From Candidatus Delongbacteria bacterium (GTDB lineage Bacteria > JAGOEH01): a stretch of DNA of 16,502 bases. The stretch is taken from positions 1 to 16,502 of the forward strand of contig JAGOEH010000063.1 of assembly GCA_017997825.1 (NCBI GenBank). Direction: 5' to 3'. This document shows, in pieces, positions 1 through 7,782 of the stretch. The first letter of the stretch is position 1. The number at the start of each line of letters is the position of its first letter. The translations under genes were made by a program, and so were the position numbers. The notes below the pieces were generated by a model that saw only the letters and a list, made by a program, of their open reading frames with translations, made no database searches and had not been told where the DNA came from.

Positions 1-1104
1 ACCCTCTTTTTTAATTTCCAGCATTTGCTGGATCCCGTCCAGCGCGTTGAAGGTCTGTTTGGCGGCATCAACGGCTTTGATGTTGTTGTAGTGCCAGGGT
101 ACGTTGCGGCCCTCATCGGGGGTGATGGTACTCTGGATATCGGCCCGGGTCAAAGCGGAAATCAGCATATCGATGACATGGGTAATGGTGGCTTCGTCGG
201 AATCGCTTTCGACATAGCGGGTGTTTTGCTGGGCTCTCATTTTGTAATCCCGGAATAGATCCCGCAAGGCCACGGCATAAGGAAAATCATAGAAAAACTT
301 GGGGCCGGGGGTGGAGGTAGGAGGAACGGTGGACAGGCCGATGTTTTCCTTTTTGATGCCGGCTTTGACGGAAAAAAGGCTATTGATGGCGTGCTGAACC
401 ATCAATTCCGGCATGACTTTCCAGGCTTTTTTGGCGGTAGCATTGGCATTGTGAGCGCCGTCGATCTGGAATATATCGCCCCAGGCCATGATGGTCTTGG
501 CTTCGGCTGCATCCGTAAATGAACGGGCCATATTGATATTGCGGTACAGCACATTGTATTGGGGATCCTGATGGGCGCCGTTGACCCCTTCTTCGGCAAA
601 CATAACGGCGATCTCGGGTCCGGCCACCCCGGAAATATAGGAATGGAAATTGATCGGCCGACCCACTTCATCCTCGATCATATCACAGGCTTTACGGGAA
701 GCCCGGATTTGCTTGCGGGTAATGGGAACCCCTCCCACCCCTTCCGGAGTCCCCTCGATCAGCCGGTCAAAATGGGACTGTCCGGTGGTGCGGATAACCA
801 TGATATGGTCGGCGCCATGCCAAGCCGCCATTCGCATCCGCCGGATATCATCCTCGAAGCGGCCAGAGGCAATTTCGGTGGTAATGACCGGGGCCGGCTG
901 GGGATCGATGCCGCCGAAGTGTTTGGCTGCCGGTAAGGCCACTGAATTTTTAAGGCATTCGGTATGATCGTGATAGGTAAAATCACCCAGTTTGAGGGAT
1001 TTAACTCGTTTTCGCCAGCTCCAGCCACGCCGGCGTGGACGGTATCGGTCCAGATGCCGGACCAACTCGGGTATATTTATTTTCTCGGTCGTTTTTATAT
1101 CCAT
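1..1104 (-). CDS. oraE: D-ornithine 4,5-aminomutase large subunit OraE (N-terminal half, cut by window edge)
   Basis: This is the catalytic subunit of D-ornithine 4,5-aminomutase, which moves the terminal amino group of D-ornithine to give 2,4-diaminopentanoate using adenosylcobalamin and PLP. The frame is open for 368 codons from ATG at 1104 to the left edge without a stop. The translation matches the family closely: an RRGW segment near the N terminus, then IASGRFEDDIRRMRMAAWHG, EGTPEGVGGVPITRK, NGAHQDPQYNVLYRN, DGAHNANAT and ADIQSTITPDEGRN. OraE proteins are about 730 residues long, so roughly half is present. The Rossmann-like B12 domain with its cobalt-binding His and the PLP lysine would lie in the missing C-terminal half. 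I chose ATG 1104 because GGAGAGAG sits just upstream; an in-frame ATG at 1119 lacks a ribosome binding site. Its partner oraS lies upstream, 140 nt away, and the gene is the last of the operon seen here. Confidence 0.95.
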   Translation of the reverse strand, partial: MDIKTTEKINIPELVRHLDRYRPRRRGWSWRKRVKSLKLGDFTYHDHTECLKNSVALPAAKHFGGIDPQPAPVITTEIASGRFEDDIRRMRMAAWHGADHIMVIRTTGQSHFDRLIEGTPEGVGGVPITRKQIRASRKACDMIEDEVGRPINFHSYISGVAGPEIAVMFAEEGVNGAHQDPQYNVLYRNINMARSFTDAAEAKTIMAWGDIFQIDGAHNANATAKKAWKVMPELMVQHAINSLFSVKAGIKKENIGLSTVPPTSTPGPKFFYDFPYAVALRDLFRDYKMRAQQNTRYVESDSDEATITHVIDMLISALTRADIQSTITPDEGRNVPWHYNNIKAVDAAKQTFNALDGIQQMLEIKKEG

Positions 1105-1244
1105 TTTTTCTCTCTCCATGATCAGGACTTTAAGTCCGGAAATATCGAGGCTCCATGATAGAAACAAGTCGTAGGATAGATAATACCGATCCAACACCCC
1201 CATGATGAACCCAATGGGATCATCACATACAGACAGGCTTCAAA
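1105..1244 (-). other. oraS-oraE intergenic spacer with two inverted repeats
   Basis: This 140-nt gap breaks an otherwise tightly packed operon. It holds TGATGA-A-CCC-AAT-GGG-A-TCATCA at 1203-1225 (one mismatch, 3-nt loop), 20 nt after the oraS stop. It also holds the 13-nt palindrome GGACTT-T-AAGTCC at 1125-1137, about 20 nt before the oraE start. The 9-mer ATCATGGAG (minus strand) occurs twice, at 1115-1123 and 1151-1159, the first copy overlapping the oraE ribosome binding site. Neither repeat is followed by a T run, so neither looks like an intrinsic terminator. Their role is unknown; they could affect mRNA processing or oraE translation. Confidence 0.4.
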
Positions 1245-1601
1245 TCAATCCACCAGCGTTTCGATCGGATATCCTTCCGCCAGCCGGATACCGGCTTCCA
1301 GATAGGGAATCCGTTCCTTTTGGGCCAGCTTGAGTACCAGATTTCCGGCCCCATGACCCAATAAATGCTTCTCTTCGATCTGTTTGACGATGGTCTGGGA
1401 AATAATCGAATCGAATCCCATCCGCAGCAGTACGCTGCGTTCGATAGAGGGGGATGTATGATCGACCGCCAGTTCGATCAGGGGGGTGACGATCCGGTCG
1501 GCCAGTTCCCAAAAGCGGGCATGAAGCTGGTCGTCGCTCAATGATCTTAAATGGTGGGAGCGTTGGTCGAAATCGTCGGAACGGGGTTGAATGCGTGGCA
1601 T
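1245..1601 (-). CDS. oraS: D-ornithine 4,5-aminomutase small subunit OraS
   Basis: This 118-residue protein is the small subunit of D-ornithine 4,5-aminomutase, which assembles with OraE into the active heterotetramer. The family signature is easy to see: DDFDQRSHHLRSLSDDQL at about residues 9-26, RFWELADRIV at 29-38, then PSIERSVLLRMGF at 51-63, and GHGAGNLVLKLA at 82-93. The length fits clostridial OraS, about 120 residues. The start at 1601 is supported by AAGGA 7 nt upstream. The gene begins 24 nt after the ortB stop and is co-directional with the whole ord-ort-ora cluster. Its pairing with oraE leaves little doubt about its identity. I see no cofactor-binding motif in it, as expected for this subunit. 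Confidence 0.95.
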   Translation of the reverse strand: MPRIQPRSDDFDQRSHHLRSLSDDQLHARFWELADRIVTPLIELAVDHTSPSIERSVLLRMGFDSIISQTIVKQIEEKHLLGHGAGNLVLKLAQKERIPYLEAGIRLAEGYPIETLVD

Positions 1602-1625
1602 GAACAGATCCTTTTCCGGTTGAAT

Positions 1626-3020
1626 TCAGGTTAACCAAGCGCGGATTTCGGGTTCCGATCCATGGCAGTCCTCCGCTACAAAACGGTAATCCGGATCGGT
1701 CAGTTGGTAATCGGGGCAGGATTTACGGATATTTTTCAGATAGGAACGGCGTAACTCATCCATATCGACGGGTTGGGAATGGATTTCGGCCATGGTTTTA
1801 GGGATGATGATGGATTGGCCGGGAGTATTGTGGGCCGGGTTTCCCCATTGGACGGTGATTCCGCGTTCGCGGGCCAATTTGAGCTGAGCCAGGGGGTGTT
1901 TCCCGGCGCCGGTATACTCGGTCTCCTGAATGACCAGGATGGAATCCCGGGGCATAGTCCGGGCTACCGAGATAGCGACTGCCAGTGAGGTATTGCCGGC
2001 GGGTCCGCGTTCAATTCCCTCGAGACGTGCCAGTATTTCGGTGGCATAGAAAACCTCGCCCTGGGAGATCAGATGGAGTTCGTCCAAATAGCGCAGAGAA
2101 CGGGCGGCATTACGGGGGACATCGGCCCGGTCGGGCCAGGTGGCGAAGGGAATTCCGAATCCGGTATGGCCGGTGGTGAACGATTTCATATTGAAATCCC
2201 GATCACTGGCCATATGCAGTCCTTTCAGATCGACGCTGGCACCGATGATGCGGCATCGATCGGCACCTGTTCGGCGGATACCCCGGGCGGTGCCGGTCAC
2301 GTTGCCCCCGCCGGCATGGGTGATGATCACCGCATCGGGATCCGTTCCGGTCAATCGGCGGATATCGTTCACCACCTCGACGCCCAGGGTCTCGATCCCG
2401 GCGATGCTGTAAGGGGTATACAGGGAGGCATTGAAAAAACCGGTCTCTTCCAGACTCATCAAAAGCCTATAAAACAGTTCGGGGCCGACGGTGCACATCT
2501 GGACCTCGGCGCCGAAGGCTTCGCACTTGCGTGATTTTTCGATGATCTCAGGTTGGCCGACATGGGCCGAATCGAAAACCTCCTGAATGATGATGCATTT
2601 GAGGTTCTGCTGGGCGGCCTGCGACGCCACGGCGGCCCCATAGTTGCCGCTGGTAGCCGCAATCACACCCTGATACCCTTTTTTGCGGGCTTCATACACC
2701 GAAAGACTGGCCCGGCGAGCCTTGAACGATCCCGAAGCATTGGCCGCTTCATCTTTCAAAAATATCCGGGCTCCCAGGCCGGATCCGGCATCCTGCCGGA
2801 TCCGCTCCGTCAGGTTCCGCAACTCATACATCGGGGTATTCCCAACCTTGAAATCATGCTGGATTGTCCGAATATCCTCCAGGCTGTATCCGGGAGACGC
2901 CATCAAGCCTTCGTAATCGAAGCGGACCGGGGATTGCTCGAAACGGGAGTAATCGATTCCCATGGCCTGCTTCATGATCTCATTCTTGCGATTCAGAACC
3001 GCCTGATAACTCTTATCCAT
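1626..3020 (-). CDS. ortB: 2-amino-4-ketopentanoate thiolase beta subunit OrtB (PLP-dependent)
   Basis: OrtB is the PLP-binding subunit of 2-amino-4-oxopentanoate thiolase, which with OrtA and CoA cleaves 2-amino-4-ketopentanoate to acetyl-CoA and alanine. At 464 residues it has the normal length. It has the fold type II (threonine synthase/tryptophan synthase beta-like) pattern: VGNTPMYEL at about 59-67, the Schiff-base lysine in ASGSFKARRAS (K100), SGNYG at 124-128, and a glycine loop AGGGNVTG at 236-243 for the cofactor phosphate. The stretch EYTGAGKHPLAQL near residue 366 is also typical of OrtB. ATG 3020 has AGGAGA at a good distance, and the gene overlaps the end of ortA by 8 nt, consistent with coupled translation of the two subunits. 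A generic threonine synthase is unlikely given the neighbours and the N-terminal extension. Confidence 0.94.
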   Translation of the reverse strand: MDKSYQAVLNRKNEIMKQAMGIDYSRFEQSPVRFDYEGLMASPGYSLEDIRTIQHDFKVGNTPMYELRNLTERIRQDAGSGLGARIFLKDEAANASGSFKARRASLSVYEARKKGYQGVIAATSGNYGAAVASQAAQQNLKCIIIQEVFDSAHVGQPEIIEKSRKCEAFGAEVQMCTVGPELFYRLLMSLEETGFFNASLYTPYSIAGIETLGVEVVNDIRRLTGTDPDAVIITHAGGGNVTGTARGIRRTGADRCRIIGASVDLKGLHMASDRDFNMKSFTTGHTGFGIPFATWPDRADVPRNAARSLRYLDELHLISQGEVFYATEILARLEGIERGPAGNTSLAVAISVARTMPRDSILVIQETEYTGAGKHPLAQLKLARERGITVQWGNPAHNTPGQSIIIPKTMAEIHSQPVDMDELRRSYLKNIRKSCPDYQLTDPDYRFVAEDCHGSEPEIRAWLT

Positions 3021-3333
3021 GGCGCTCTCCTGTCGAAGTTCTAAAATCCAGCCGGATCAGTTCCTGGATTTGGGGACCGAAAGTGTGGGTATAGTCCGGA
3101 TCGATCCGGTAAAGCTTACCGCTCAGCCGGCGGCCGATCCGTGTCACAATGGTGACCTCGTCACCCGGGGAGGCCTGATCCTCGATCAGCCAGCCGTTGA
3201 TATAAACCTGAAACGGGACTCGGCGGGTTTCTTCCGGGATCTGTGGGGCACGCTCCCCGGGTTCCAGGATGGTTTGTACAATTTGGACATAGTCCTGATG
3301 ATGGGCTATTAAAGGATTCATAATCGGTTCCAT
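3013..3333 (-). CDS. ortA: 2-amino-4-ketopentanoate thiolase alpha subunit OrtA
   Basis: OrtA is the small partner of OrtB in the thiolase that makes acetyl-CoA and alanine from 2-amino-4-ketopentanoate. The 106-residue sequence shows the family features: DYVQIVQTILEPGERAPQIP at about 14-33 (family proteins have a similar PEERAPQVPE stretch), a central beta-rich part with GDEVTIVTRIGRRLSGKL at about 58-75, and TFGPQIQEL near 89-97. It starts 1 nt after the ord stop codon (TGA-A-ATG) and has no clear ribosome binding site. It is therefore probably translated by ribosomes finishing ord. An internal ATG at 3321 is an equally weak alternative start. Its end overlaps ortB by 8 nt. By itself the protein is small and would be hard to name; the position between ord and ortB makes the call firm. 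Confidence 0.92.
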   Translation of the reverse strand: MEPIMNPLIAHHQDYVQIVQTILEPGERAPQIPEETRRVPFQVYINGWLIEDQASPGDEVTIVTRIGRRLSGKLYRIDPDYTHTFGPQIQELIRLDFRTSTGERHG

Positions 3334-3334
3334 T

Positions 3335-4348
3335 TCAGAAAACGGCTCTGACCACCGGCAAATCAGCCATCGTCAGAAATCCGGGCTTGGCGTTGACGAT
3401 CAGGGGAACCACATTGACCGCGGTGGCCATGGTACCGATTCCTCCGGGAATCTCAGGGGTATTGGCGATATTGATCGAGGGACGGCCGTCAATCGTGATA
3501 TAGTCGCCGGTTTTGATATCCGCCTGTTCGGGATGAATCTGCTGGGGATGGATCAACTTGATTTTGACCTTCCCATCCACATAGCCCTCGGCAATATGAC
3601 GGCATCCGGCAACCCCACCGGCGGGCACCTTGACACAGGGCGTTTCGCGATATACCTGCGTCACAATCGGTTCCCGGGTTTGGACAATCTTATCGACCTT
3701 CCATCCCAAGGCCGTGGCAATCATGTGAATCGATTCTTCAAATCCAATATGCCCGACAATGGTTCCATTGGCAATTCCCTGCCGGAACTCCTCGACCGTT
3801 GTTCCGACACCCTGGGTTTTCATCACGGTTTGACCGAAGGGAGAAAGATCGTTGATCCGGGACGCTTCGATATAGTCGACATCCAGACAGGCCCCGGTCA
3901 GCATGATGACCAGGTTGTCCAACACAAAACCGGGATTGATACCGGTTCCCACCAAACTGACCTGATGCTCCTTAGCTAATCGATCCAGGCGGTCCGCCAC
4001 TTCCGGGGCATTGGCCCAGGGAAAAGCCGCCTGCTCGGCAATCGTTACCACATTAATACCTTGGGTCAAAATTGATGCCAGTTCCTGTTCCACCTGGACC
4101 ATAAAGGATCCGGTGGCATGAATGATAACATCCGGCTTGACGTGAGCCACTGCCTGATTCAGGTTATCAAAGATCACGGCATCGGACAGACCGCTGCCGA
4201 TCTGATCGGTAACCTTTTTCCCTACCAGAGACTTTTGGTGATTGACGATCACCGCCGTCAGTTCAAAGGCTTTTTTCTTCAGGATAGCTTCCACAATTCC
4301 CCGGCCCATATTGCCAAACCCCCAAACGGCGACCTTGATCACTGGCAT
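3335..4348 (-). CDS. ord: 2,4-diaminopentanoate dehydrogenase (Ord)
   Basis: Ord oxidatively deaminates 2,4-diaminopentanoate to 2-amino-4-ketopentanoate and ammonia with NAD(P)+, the step between the ornithine mutase and the thiolase. The 337-residue protein starts with a Rossmann fold, VAVWGFGNMGRGI at about 6-18 (GxGxxG at 10-15), and continues with HATGSF (77-82), GTGINPGFVLD (134-144) and DLSPFGQTVMKTQGVG (167-182), followed by a C-terminal part containing PGGIGTMATAVN (301-312). The family is related to dihydrodipicolinate reductase-like dehydrogenases. AAGGAGAG lies 5 nt before the ATG. It is the first large gene of the operon, with a promoter at 4539-4567. A possible 47-codon ORF overlaps its first 10 nt. 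The identity is supported both by sequence and by the four ortholog neighbours. Confidence 0.94.
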   Translation of the reverse strand: MPVIKVAVWGFGNMGRGIVEAILKKKAFELTAVIVNHQKSLVGKKVTDQIGSGLSDAVIFDNLNQAVAHVKPDVIIHATGSFMVQVEQELASILTQGINVVTIAEQAAFPWANAPEVADRLDRLAKEHQVSLVGTGINPGFVLDNLVIMLTGACLDVDYIEASRINDLSPFGQTVMKTQGVGTTVEEFRQGIANGTIVGHIGFEESIHMIATALGWKVDKIVQTREPIVTQVYRETPCVKVPAGGVAGCRHIAEGYVDGKVKIKLIHPQQIHPEQADIKTGDYITIDGRPSINIANTPEIPGGIGTMATAVNVVPLIVNAKPGFLTMADLPVVRAVF

Positions 4349-4482
4349 GATGCTCTCCTTTTTCCATAATCCATCAGGTTAGTCACGGTATCGGCAACCG
4401 GCTGAAGGTGATGATCCAAATCGGCAGATCCGAAATGGATTGGGTCGAATCCGGGGATTTTGGAAATCACTCGGAAATCCAT
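4339..4482 (-). CDS. Possible small ORF (47 aa) in the ord leader
   Basis: An ATG at 4482 opens a 47-codon frame that ends with TGA at 4339, inside the first codons of ord, a 10-nt overlap. Codon choice (GAT, GCC, GGA, TTC, CCG) resembles that of the neighbouring genes. The peptide begins MDFRVISKIPGF and ends with a basic stretch containing KRRASCQ; I recognise no family. It has no good ribosome binding site; a GTG directly before the ATG could also start it, and a stop lies four codons upstream of that GTG. A frame this long is not rare by chance, so it may be spurious. If translated, its stop/start overlap could couple it to ord. Confidence 0.3.
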   Translation of the reverse strand: MDFRVISKIPGFDPIHFGSADLDHHLQPVADTVTNLMDYGKRRASCQ

Positions 4483-4538
4483 CACGTAAAGATGTTACCT
4501 AATCCGCAATAGCTTATCGCAACGTAATCATTTCGATC

Positions 4539-4567
4539 AATTTAGAAAAAATGGAGAAGCATGTCAA
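4539..4567 (-). promoter_or_regulatory. Sigma70-like promoter of the ord-ort-ora operon
   Basis: On the minus strand a perfect TTGACA (4562-4567) is followed after exactly 17 nt by TAAATT (4539-4544, 4 of 6 against TATAAT). An A8 tract lies about 10 nt upstream of the -35 box. Transcription would start near 4532 and leave a leader of about 184 nt before ord. Just downstream, GCGATA-AGC-TATTGC (4506-4520) forms a small imperfect hairpin or operator-like palindrome. I saw no cobalamin riboswitch B12 box in the leader. Confidence 0.6.
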
Positions 4568-4607
4568 GTTGAGGCGGTTTTTTTTTAGCGTTTGAAAAGA
4601 ATTTTAT

Positions 4608-5051
4608 TCAATTGATTCGTATCCATTCCTGACTGCGTCCCAACAAAGAAATTCCCAAAAACCCCCGAACAATCAGCTTATTGCCGTCATCAGCCAGTTT
4701 GAGCTTGCAGCGATAGACTTTGCCGCTCTTGGGATCCAGAATCTGCCCGCCGCTCCATTCGTCACCGTCCTGTTTCAGATTCCAGATAATCGTCAAACCT
4801 TTGACCGGTTTATTCTTGTTTTTTCCCTCACATTTGACGCACACCCGGTTGGGATCTTCTCCGGGCTTACTGAAAAGGGAATCGATCCGGCCGAAGATGG
4901 TACCGTTTTCTTCCCATATCCTGACGTAGGATTTGACTTCCTTACTCTCATCATCGATAGTTTTCCACATTCCGACCGGGGTATTGGCCAGAAGCGGCAG
5001 ACACAAGGAGAGACTCCAAAGTGTTATCAGACCGCACAGTTTGGCTTTCAT
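4608..5051 (-). CDS. Exported DUF2147 family protein
   Basis: This 147-residue protein belongs to the DUF2147 family, whose function is not established. A signal peptide occupies about residues 1-22 (hydrophobic core around LWSLSLCLPLLA), so the mature part should be exported. The family pattern is clear: GMWKTIDDESKEVKSYVRIWE at about 27-47 (tryptophan plus the TIDDE stretch), a cysteine pair VCVKCEGK at 70-77, PVKGLTIIWNL at 82-92, WSGGQILDPKSGKVYRCK at 99-116, and a C-terminal RGFLGISLLGRSQEW at 129-143. ATG 5051 is preceded by GGAGGA at a suitable distance. It stands alone between the ornithine operon and the amidase unit, all in the same direction. I see no terminator after it, so some read-through into ord is possible. 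Confidence 0.88.
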   Translation of the reverse strand: MKAKLCGLITLWSLSLCLPLLANTPVGMWKTIDDESKEVKSYVRIWEENGTIFGRIDSLFSKPGEDPNRVCVKCEGKNKNKPVKGLTIIWNLKQDGDEWSGGQILDPKSGKVYRCKLKLADDGNKLIVRGFLGISLLGRSQEWIRIN

Positions 5052-5183
5052 TATGGCATCCTCCGTTTCGTCGTTGTCTACTAATTACGGTTTTCCCGGC
5101 TCCAGGAGAGTCGGGAGGCGATAATTCACATCATTCAGGATCATCGATCGCGCAATAATGAGATTTGTATCCCATTTAACCAT

Positions 5184-5212
5184 TACTTAATAATAAATCG
5201 AATAAATGTCAA
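5184..5212 (-). promoter_or_regulatory. Possible promoter of the DUF2147 gene
   Basis: A perfect TTGACA on the minus strand (5207-5212) is the third such box found directly upstream of a gene in this window. At 17 nt spacing the -10 position reads TAAGTA (5184-5189), a poor match, in a very AT-rich context. It lies just past the terminator of the upstream unit, and the leader would be about 125 nt. Confidence 0.35.
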
Positions 5213-5215
5213 CAT

Positions 5216-5256
5216 AAAAAACCCCATGGCGGATCAGTACCGTCCATGGGGTTTTA
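5216..5256 (-). terminator. Intrinsic terminator after the amidase gene
   Basis: On the minus strand, beginning about 20 nt past the amidase stop, AAAACCCCATGG-A-CGG pairs with CCG-CCATGGGGTTTTTT around a 7-nt loop, with one bulged base. The stem is about 15 bp and ends in a T run, a classic rho-independent shape. Paired A and T runs flank the stem, so it could also work weakly in the other direction, but no plus-strand gene ends here. Confidence 0.85.
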
Positions 5257-5277
5257 AAGGATTATCCGTTAAGCATA

Positions 5278-7782
5278 CTATTTAAGGTAGACAATTTTTC
5301 GGGTCAGATTCCGATTCTGATCCAGAGAAAGATTGAAGAAGTAGACTCCGGCCGGCAGGTGATCGGGCTGAAAGAGATAGTGATGGACACCTCGGTTCAG
5401 CCAGGTGTTGCCCAGATCAGCGACCTTTTCACCCAGCAGGTTATAAACGGAATATCCGACCGATCCGGATTCAGCCAGAAAGAATTCCAGTTGAATATTA
5501 TGGTTGAAGGGATTGGGATAGCTGTTGAGGAAACAGGAACTCTCGGGCAGGCGGGTTTCATTTTCGCTGATCGCGACCGGGTAGCGGGAGGCCAGTTGCA
5601 GGTCATCCAGAACGAGGCTTCCGAAGGGACGAGCTCCGGGCTGATAGCGGAACTGGAAGCTGTCGAAACGTAGCTGGCCGCTCAATACCCCATCACCCAG
5701 TGGGATTCCCGATTCATTCGGCCAGGTTCCGGTTTCACCCCGGCTCAGATCCCATTCCACCAGGCGCCATCCATACCAGTCAATGGTATACCAGGGGCTG
5801 ACTTCATGCTTATCGGCCTCGTCGAGGGCAAATCGGAACTGATTGAGGCTGCTGTCGCCCAGGATATAAACCTGAAGGATCTTATCGGTGGTGAAATAGA
5901 TATTACGGGGGGCTCCGCCCGACAGATAAACCCGGATCAGCCAGTCACCGGCCAGGGTATCCCAGCCGTAATCCAGTTTACATCCGACATGGTCCTGATC
6001 GATGGGAACATAACAAACCGAATCGGCGCCCGAGGTGGTCGAATCGGTCACAATACCGACGGTGCTGCCGCTGGACTGGGGTTTCCACCAGTTGGATATC
6101 GAACCGTTCTCGAAGCTTTCGATGCGGGTGATCTGATCATCCTGGTTACGGGTATAAAAGACCGAGCGCCTGGATCGATTCATGGTATTCCCGAGGGGAT
6201 CGGCAATACCCGGAAAGAGCTTGATTCGATACTGGGTCAGGGGCTGAAGCTTTTCGTGGGGAAACAGGCTGATGATTCCCCGGCGATTGATCGAATAATA
6301 AAATCGGTCGGCGGCCACCGGAGTTCCGTCCGGCAGCAGGTCGAAAGTGATCGAGGTATCAGCCACGGTCGTGACATCCAGATCTTCATCGAACACCAGA
6401 TTGATGGCCGGCTGCAGCAGACTGGTGGAGTCCTTGTCGGCCGGGTAGATGCTCGCGATATCCGGGGCAAAAATATCGGCGACTCCGGTGGTGAATTGGA
6501 GGCTATAATCATCACCGGCCACGCTGTCGGCATTCCCGTCAAAGGCATGACCATAAAGATCGGTCACCTCAGCCGGAATGGTCAGCTTATACAGGGTTTC
6601 GGCCGCCAGGCTGTCGGGAGTGAATTTTACATTGGTCGAATTACCGTTCCAACTGAATTTACCGTTAACGGCCGGTTCCAGTTTCCAATGCTGTTCCAGC
6701 AAGGTGCGTTCCACCGGCCGGTTGAAGGTGATTTCGATCTTGGAGTTAATCATTACATCGGTCTGATTGGCCGAGGGTGACGCTGCATCGACATGAGGCG
6801 GCAGGGTTGAAACCAATTTGACATCCTGGTAGGAGAAAAAGGTATCAACCATGGTAAAAGACAGGGTCTGCGGCTCAAAATGATCCGCCGAAACATACAT
6901 GGTGCCGGCTGACGGGAGGGCTTCATTATCAAAGAAATAGAACCCGTTATGAAGCTGTTCGGGATCCTGGCTGTAAAGATGGAAGAGAGACTCGTAGGTA
7001 TCGGTTTTATAATAGAAGGTATCCACGGTTATGATGGCTCCGTTGACCGGCAGACCGCTTTCCAGATCGGTCACGATTCCAGTCAGAATATGGACCGGAG
7101 GACGGGCGACATGGTGATAGGCCAGGATCGACCAATAGAAGGTGTAGGCCTCCAGTTTTTTCCAGTCATCATTCATATTCAGCTGGTTCTGGCGGGGATT
7201 GGTATGGTATCCGGCTTCACTCAGCTCGGAGGGCATATTGGTTTCGCGGTTGACATGGAGATAGGGGCCGCTGCCGCTGCATCCGTAAAATTTGCAGTCA
7301 CCGATCGAGCCCTTGACGGTAGTGGTCCGATACCCCCGGGTCAGATTGCCGATCATGATATCACTCATGGCCTGTCCGCCCGGAGGATTTTTTTCCTGAC
7401 CGTTGGAGTACATCCCCCATAACAGCAGGGTGGTATTGGTGGACGGTGAGGAACTGGCGTCACTGTGGATGGAGTGATACCAGGCTGTACCCAGGCTGTT
7501 GGCCAGATCGGTGCGCTGGCTGAGGCTGACCACCTGAGTTTCGTCGGTTCGGGTCATATAGACGGTATCGATATCGGTGGTATTCAGCAATAGATCCCGC
7601 AGCGCCCATCCTACACGCAGCACTTTTTGGGCCTCGGAATAATTCAGAACCCCCATATTTTCTTTCCGGCTGTGGCCCGGATCCAGAATGATATCCCATC
7701 CCTGGAGCCCCGTCACTTTTGGCTGGGATTCCGATACGACCACGCCATAGAATAAAATGAAAAGAATCATCAATCGCTTCAT
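5278..7782 (-). CDS. Secreted N-acetylmuramoyl-L-alanine amidase with Ig-like domains and T9SS sorting domain
   Basis: This 834-residue protein should be an exported peptidoglycan amidase (Amidase_3 family, zinc-dependent), cleaving the bond between muramic acid and L-alanine. A signal peptide covers about residues 1-19. The catalytic domain (about 29-225) shows the probable zinc ligands H37 (DPGHS), E50 (NYSEAQK) and H106 (HSIHSDAS), and the probable catalytic E189 (SEAGYHTN). Then come a carboxypeptidase-regulatory-like domain (about 231-325), two Big_5-type Ig-like repeats (about 328-433 and 438-545, each with a TFNRPV- or VFDEDL-like strand), and a jelly-roll-like region (about 552-732). 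The C-terminal tail (about 750-834) contains SYPNPFN, YNLLGEKV and PAGVYF, the signature of T9SS type A sorting domains. It overlaps the upstream propeller gene by 4 nt and has a weak ribosome binding site, so translation is probably coupled. The substrate could be the cell's own wall or that of other bacteria. Confidence 0.88.
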   Translation of the reverse strand: MKRLMILFILFYGVVVSESQPKVTGLQGWDIILDPGHSRKENMGVLNYSEAQKVLRVGWALRDLLLNTTDIDTVYMTRTDETQVVSLSQRTDLANSLGTAWYHSIHSDASSSPSTNTTLLLWGMYSNGQEKNPPGGQAMSDIMIGNLTRGYRTTTVKGSIGDCKFYGCSGSGPYLHVNRETNMPSELSEAGYHTNPRQNQLNMNDDWKKLEAYTFYWSILAYHHVARPPVHILTGIVTDLESGLPVNGAIITVDTFYYKTDTYESLFHLYSQDPEQLHNGFYFFDNEALPSAGTMYVSADHFEPQTLSFTMVDTFFSYQDVKLVSTLPPHVDAASPSANQTDVMINSKIEITFNRPVERTLLEQHWKLEPAVNGKFSWNGNSTNVKFTPDSLAAETLYKLTIPAEVTDLYGHAFDGNADSVAGDDYSLQFTTGVADIFAPDIASIYPADKDSTSLLQPAINLVFDEDLDVTTVADTSITFDLLPDGTPVAADRFYYSINRRGIISLFPHEKLQPLTQYRIKLFPGIADPLGNTMNRSRRSVFYTRNQDDQITRIESFENGSISNWWKPQSSGSTVGIVTDSTTSGADSVCYVPIDQDHVGCKLDYGWDTLAGDWLIRVYLSGGAPRNIYFTTDKILQVYILGDSSLNQFRFALDEADKHEVSPWYTIDWYGWRLVEWDLSRGETGTWPNESGIPLGDGVLSGQLRFDSFQFRYQPGARPFGSLVLDDLQLASRYPVAISENETRLPESSCFLNSYPNPFNHNIQLEFFLAESGSVGYSVYNLLGEKVADLGNTWLNRGVHHYLFQPDHLPAGVYFFNLSLDQNRNLTRKIVYLK

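Noticed and set aside
559-936. Plus-strand frames at the left end (also 25-258 and 650-967)
   Set aside because: They are antisense to oraE, whose translation matches a known family over 368 residues.
4349-4532. Cobalamin riboswitch in the ord leader
   Set aside because: It would make sense for a B12-dependent pathway, but I see no B12 box (GCCACTG-like) and no matching multi-stem layout.
5094-5114. Hairpin CCCGGCT...AGTCGGG in the DUF2147 leader
   Set aside because: It pairs only with a G-U on the plus strand. On the minus-strand transcript, the relevant one, the position becomes an A-C mismatch, so the stem is short and weak.
5806-6780. 324-codon plus-strand frame opposite the amidase gene
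   Set aside because: It lies wholly antisense to a gene with clear catalytic motifs and shows no recognisable domain. It is a codon-bias shadow.
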